This document shows positions 6,845 through 7,096 of a stretch of 7,096 nt of DNA, piece by piece. The position numbers were made by a program, and so were the translations under genes. Position 1 is the first letter of the stretch. Each line of letters starts with the position of its first letter. Source of the stretch: an alpha proteobacterium 3107 (lineage in GTDB: Bacteria > Pseudomonadota > Alphaproteobacteria > Rhodobacterales > Rhodobacteraceae); contig JPPB01000334.1 in assembly GCA_001483205.1 (NCBI GenBank), forward strand, positions 1 through 7,096. Reading direction: 5' to 3'. Below the pieces are notes generated by a model, which saw nothing but the letters and a program-made list of their open reading frames with translations, was not told the origin of the DNA and did not search any database.

Positions 6845-7096
6845 TGTCCGCCCGGCCTGGGCCAATAGGTCAGAGACATTGCCCTTATCCGCGGATAAGC
6901 CCGGCGGCCCCTTGCCGGGCTGTTCGCGCCCCTGCCCCGGCAAACCATCCACCCGGCCCGCGCCAATAGGTCAGAAGCGCTGCCCTTATCCGCGGATAAG
7001 CCGCCCCTTCGCCGGGTTGTTCATGCCTCTGTTCCGGCAAACCGTCCGCCCGGCCCGCGCCAATAGGTCAGCAGTACTGCCCTTATCCGCGGATAA
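6845..7096. repeat. Right tandem repeat array with three palindromes
   Basis: The palindrome TTATCCGCGGATAA occurs at 6885-6898, 6986-6999 and 7083-7096, spaced 101 and 97 bp. Between copies the whole unit is repeated: GCCGGG(C/T)TGTTC, then CCGGCAAACC(A/G)TCC, then CCCGGCCCGCGCC, then CAATAGGTCAG, then six variable bases, then TGCCC and the palindrome. The first palindrome is preceded by a shorter related flank from about 6845, so there are about 2.4 full units. The orientation is opposite to the copies at 14-83. The sequence ends exactly at the last palindrome. No gene is visible in 6720-7096. The array starts about 125 bases after the HU stop. The repeat's function is unknown. Confidence 0.85.

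Noticed and set aside
6845..7096. CRISPR-like array
   Set aside because: The units are about 99 bp and conserved throughout apart from a six-base slot, and no cas genes are present. This is a tandem repeat and not repeat-spacer architecture.

Overview
The window looks like chromosomal DNA of a high-GC alphaproteobacterium, most likely a member of the Rhodobacterales. The evidence is the strongly GC-rich dprA, the Pro/Ala-rich linker in DprA, and an HU protein carrying the 'GVGKIYCRERPARMVRNPATGE' arm as I remember it from that order. No 16S or other taxonomic marker is present, so this placement is inference from protein style.

Layout, left to right. Positions 1-178 hold two copies of a perfect 16-bp palindrome (CTTATCCGCGGATAAG) downstream of dprA. 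dprA (minus strand, 179-1333) encodes the DNA-processing protein that loads RecA on incoming single-stranded DNA. Positions 1334-1823 are a gene-poor scar with the last 47 codons of an apparent IS110-family transposase (1421-1564, minus strand). Then comes a two-gene Type III restriction-modification operon on the minus strand: mod (start 6025, stop 4493), a beta-class DNA methyltransferase, followed by res (4496 to 1824), a superfamily 2 helicase with a C-terminal PD-(D/E)XK nuclease. The two genes overlap by the four bases ATGA. A 406-bp divergent intergenic region (6026-6431) holds a 12-bp-arm inverted repeat and a plausible promoter for the plus-strand HU gene (6432-6719). Positions 6720-7096 hold three more copies of the palindrome inside about 2.4 copies of a roughly 99-bp tandem repeat.

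mod and res should work together as one defence unit. Mod recognises and methylates an asymmetric site, and Res uses ATP to communicate along DNA and cut near unmodified sites. DprA and HU are housekeeping genes that probably flank an acquired RM cassette. The cassette's lower GC content and the transposase remnant at its dprA-proximal edge fit this, but neither proves it.

The least explained feature is the palindrome family at both ends of the window, in inverted orientation and pointing outward. The last 30 bases are an exact inverted match to a stretch near the left end. This could be a real intergenic repeat family, and it could also explain why the available sequence stops where it does. 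I found no RNA gene, CRISPR array or clearly novel multi-gene system.
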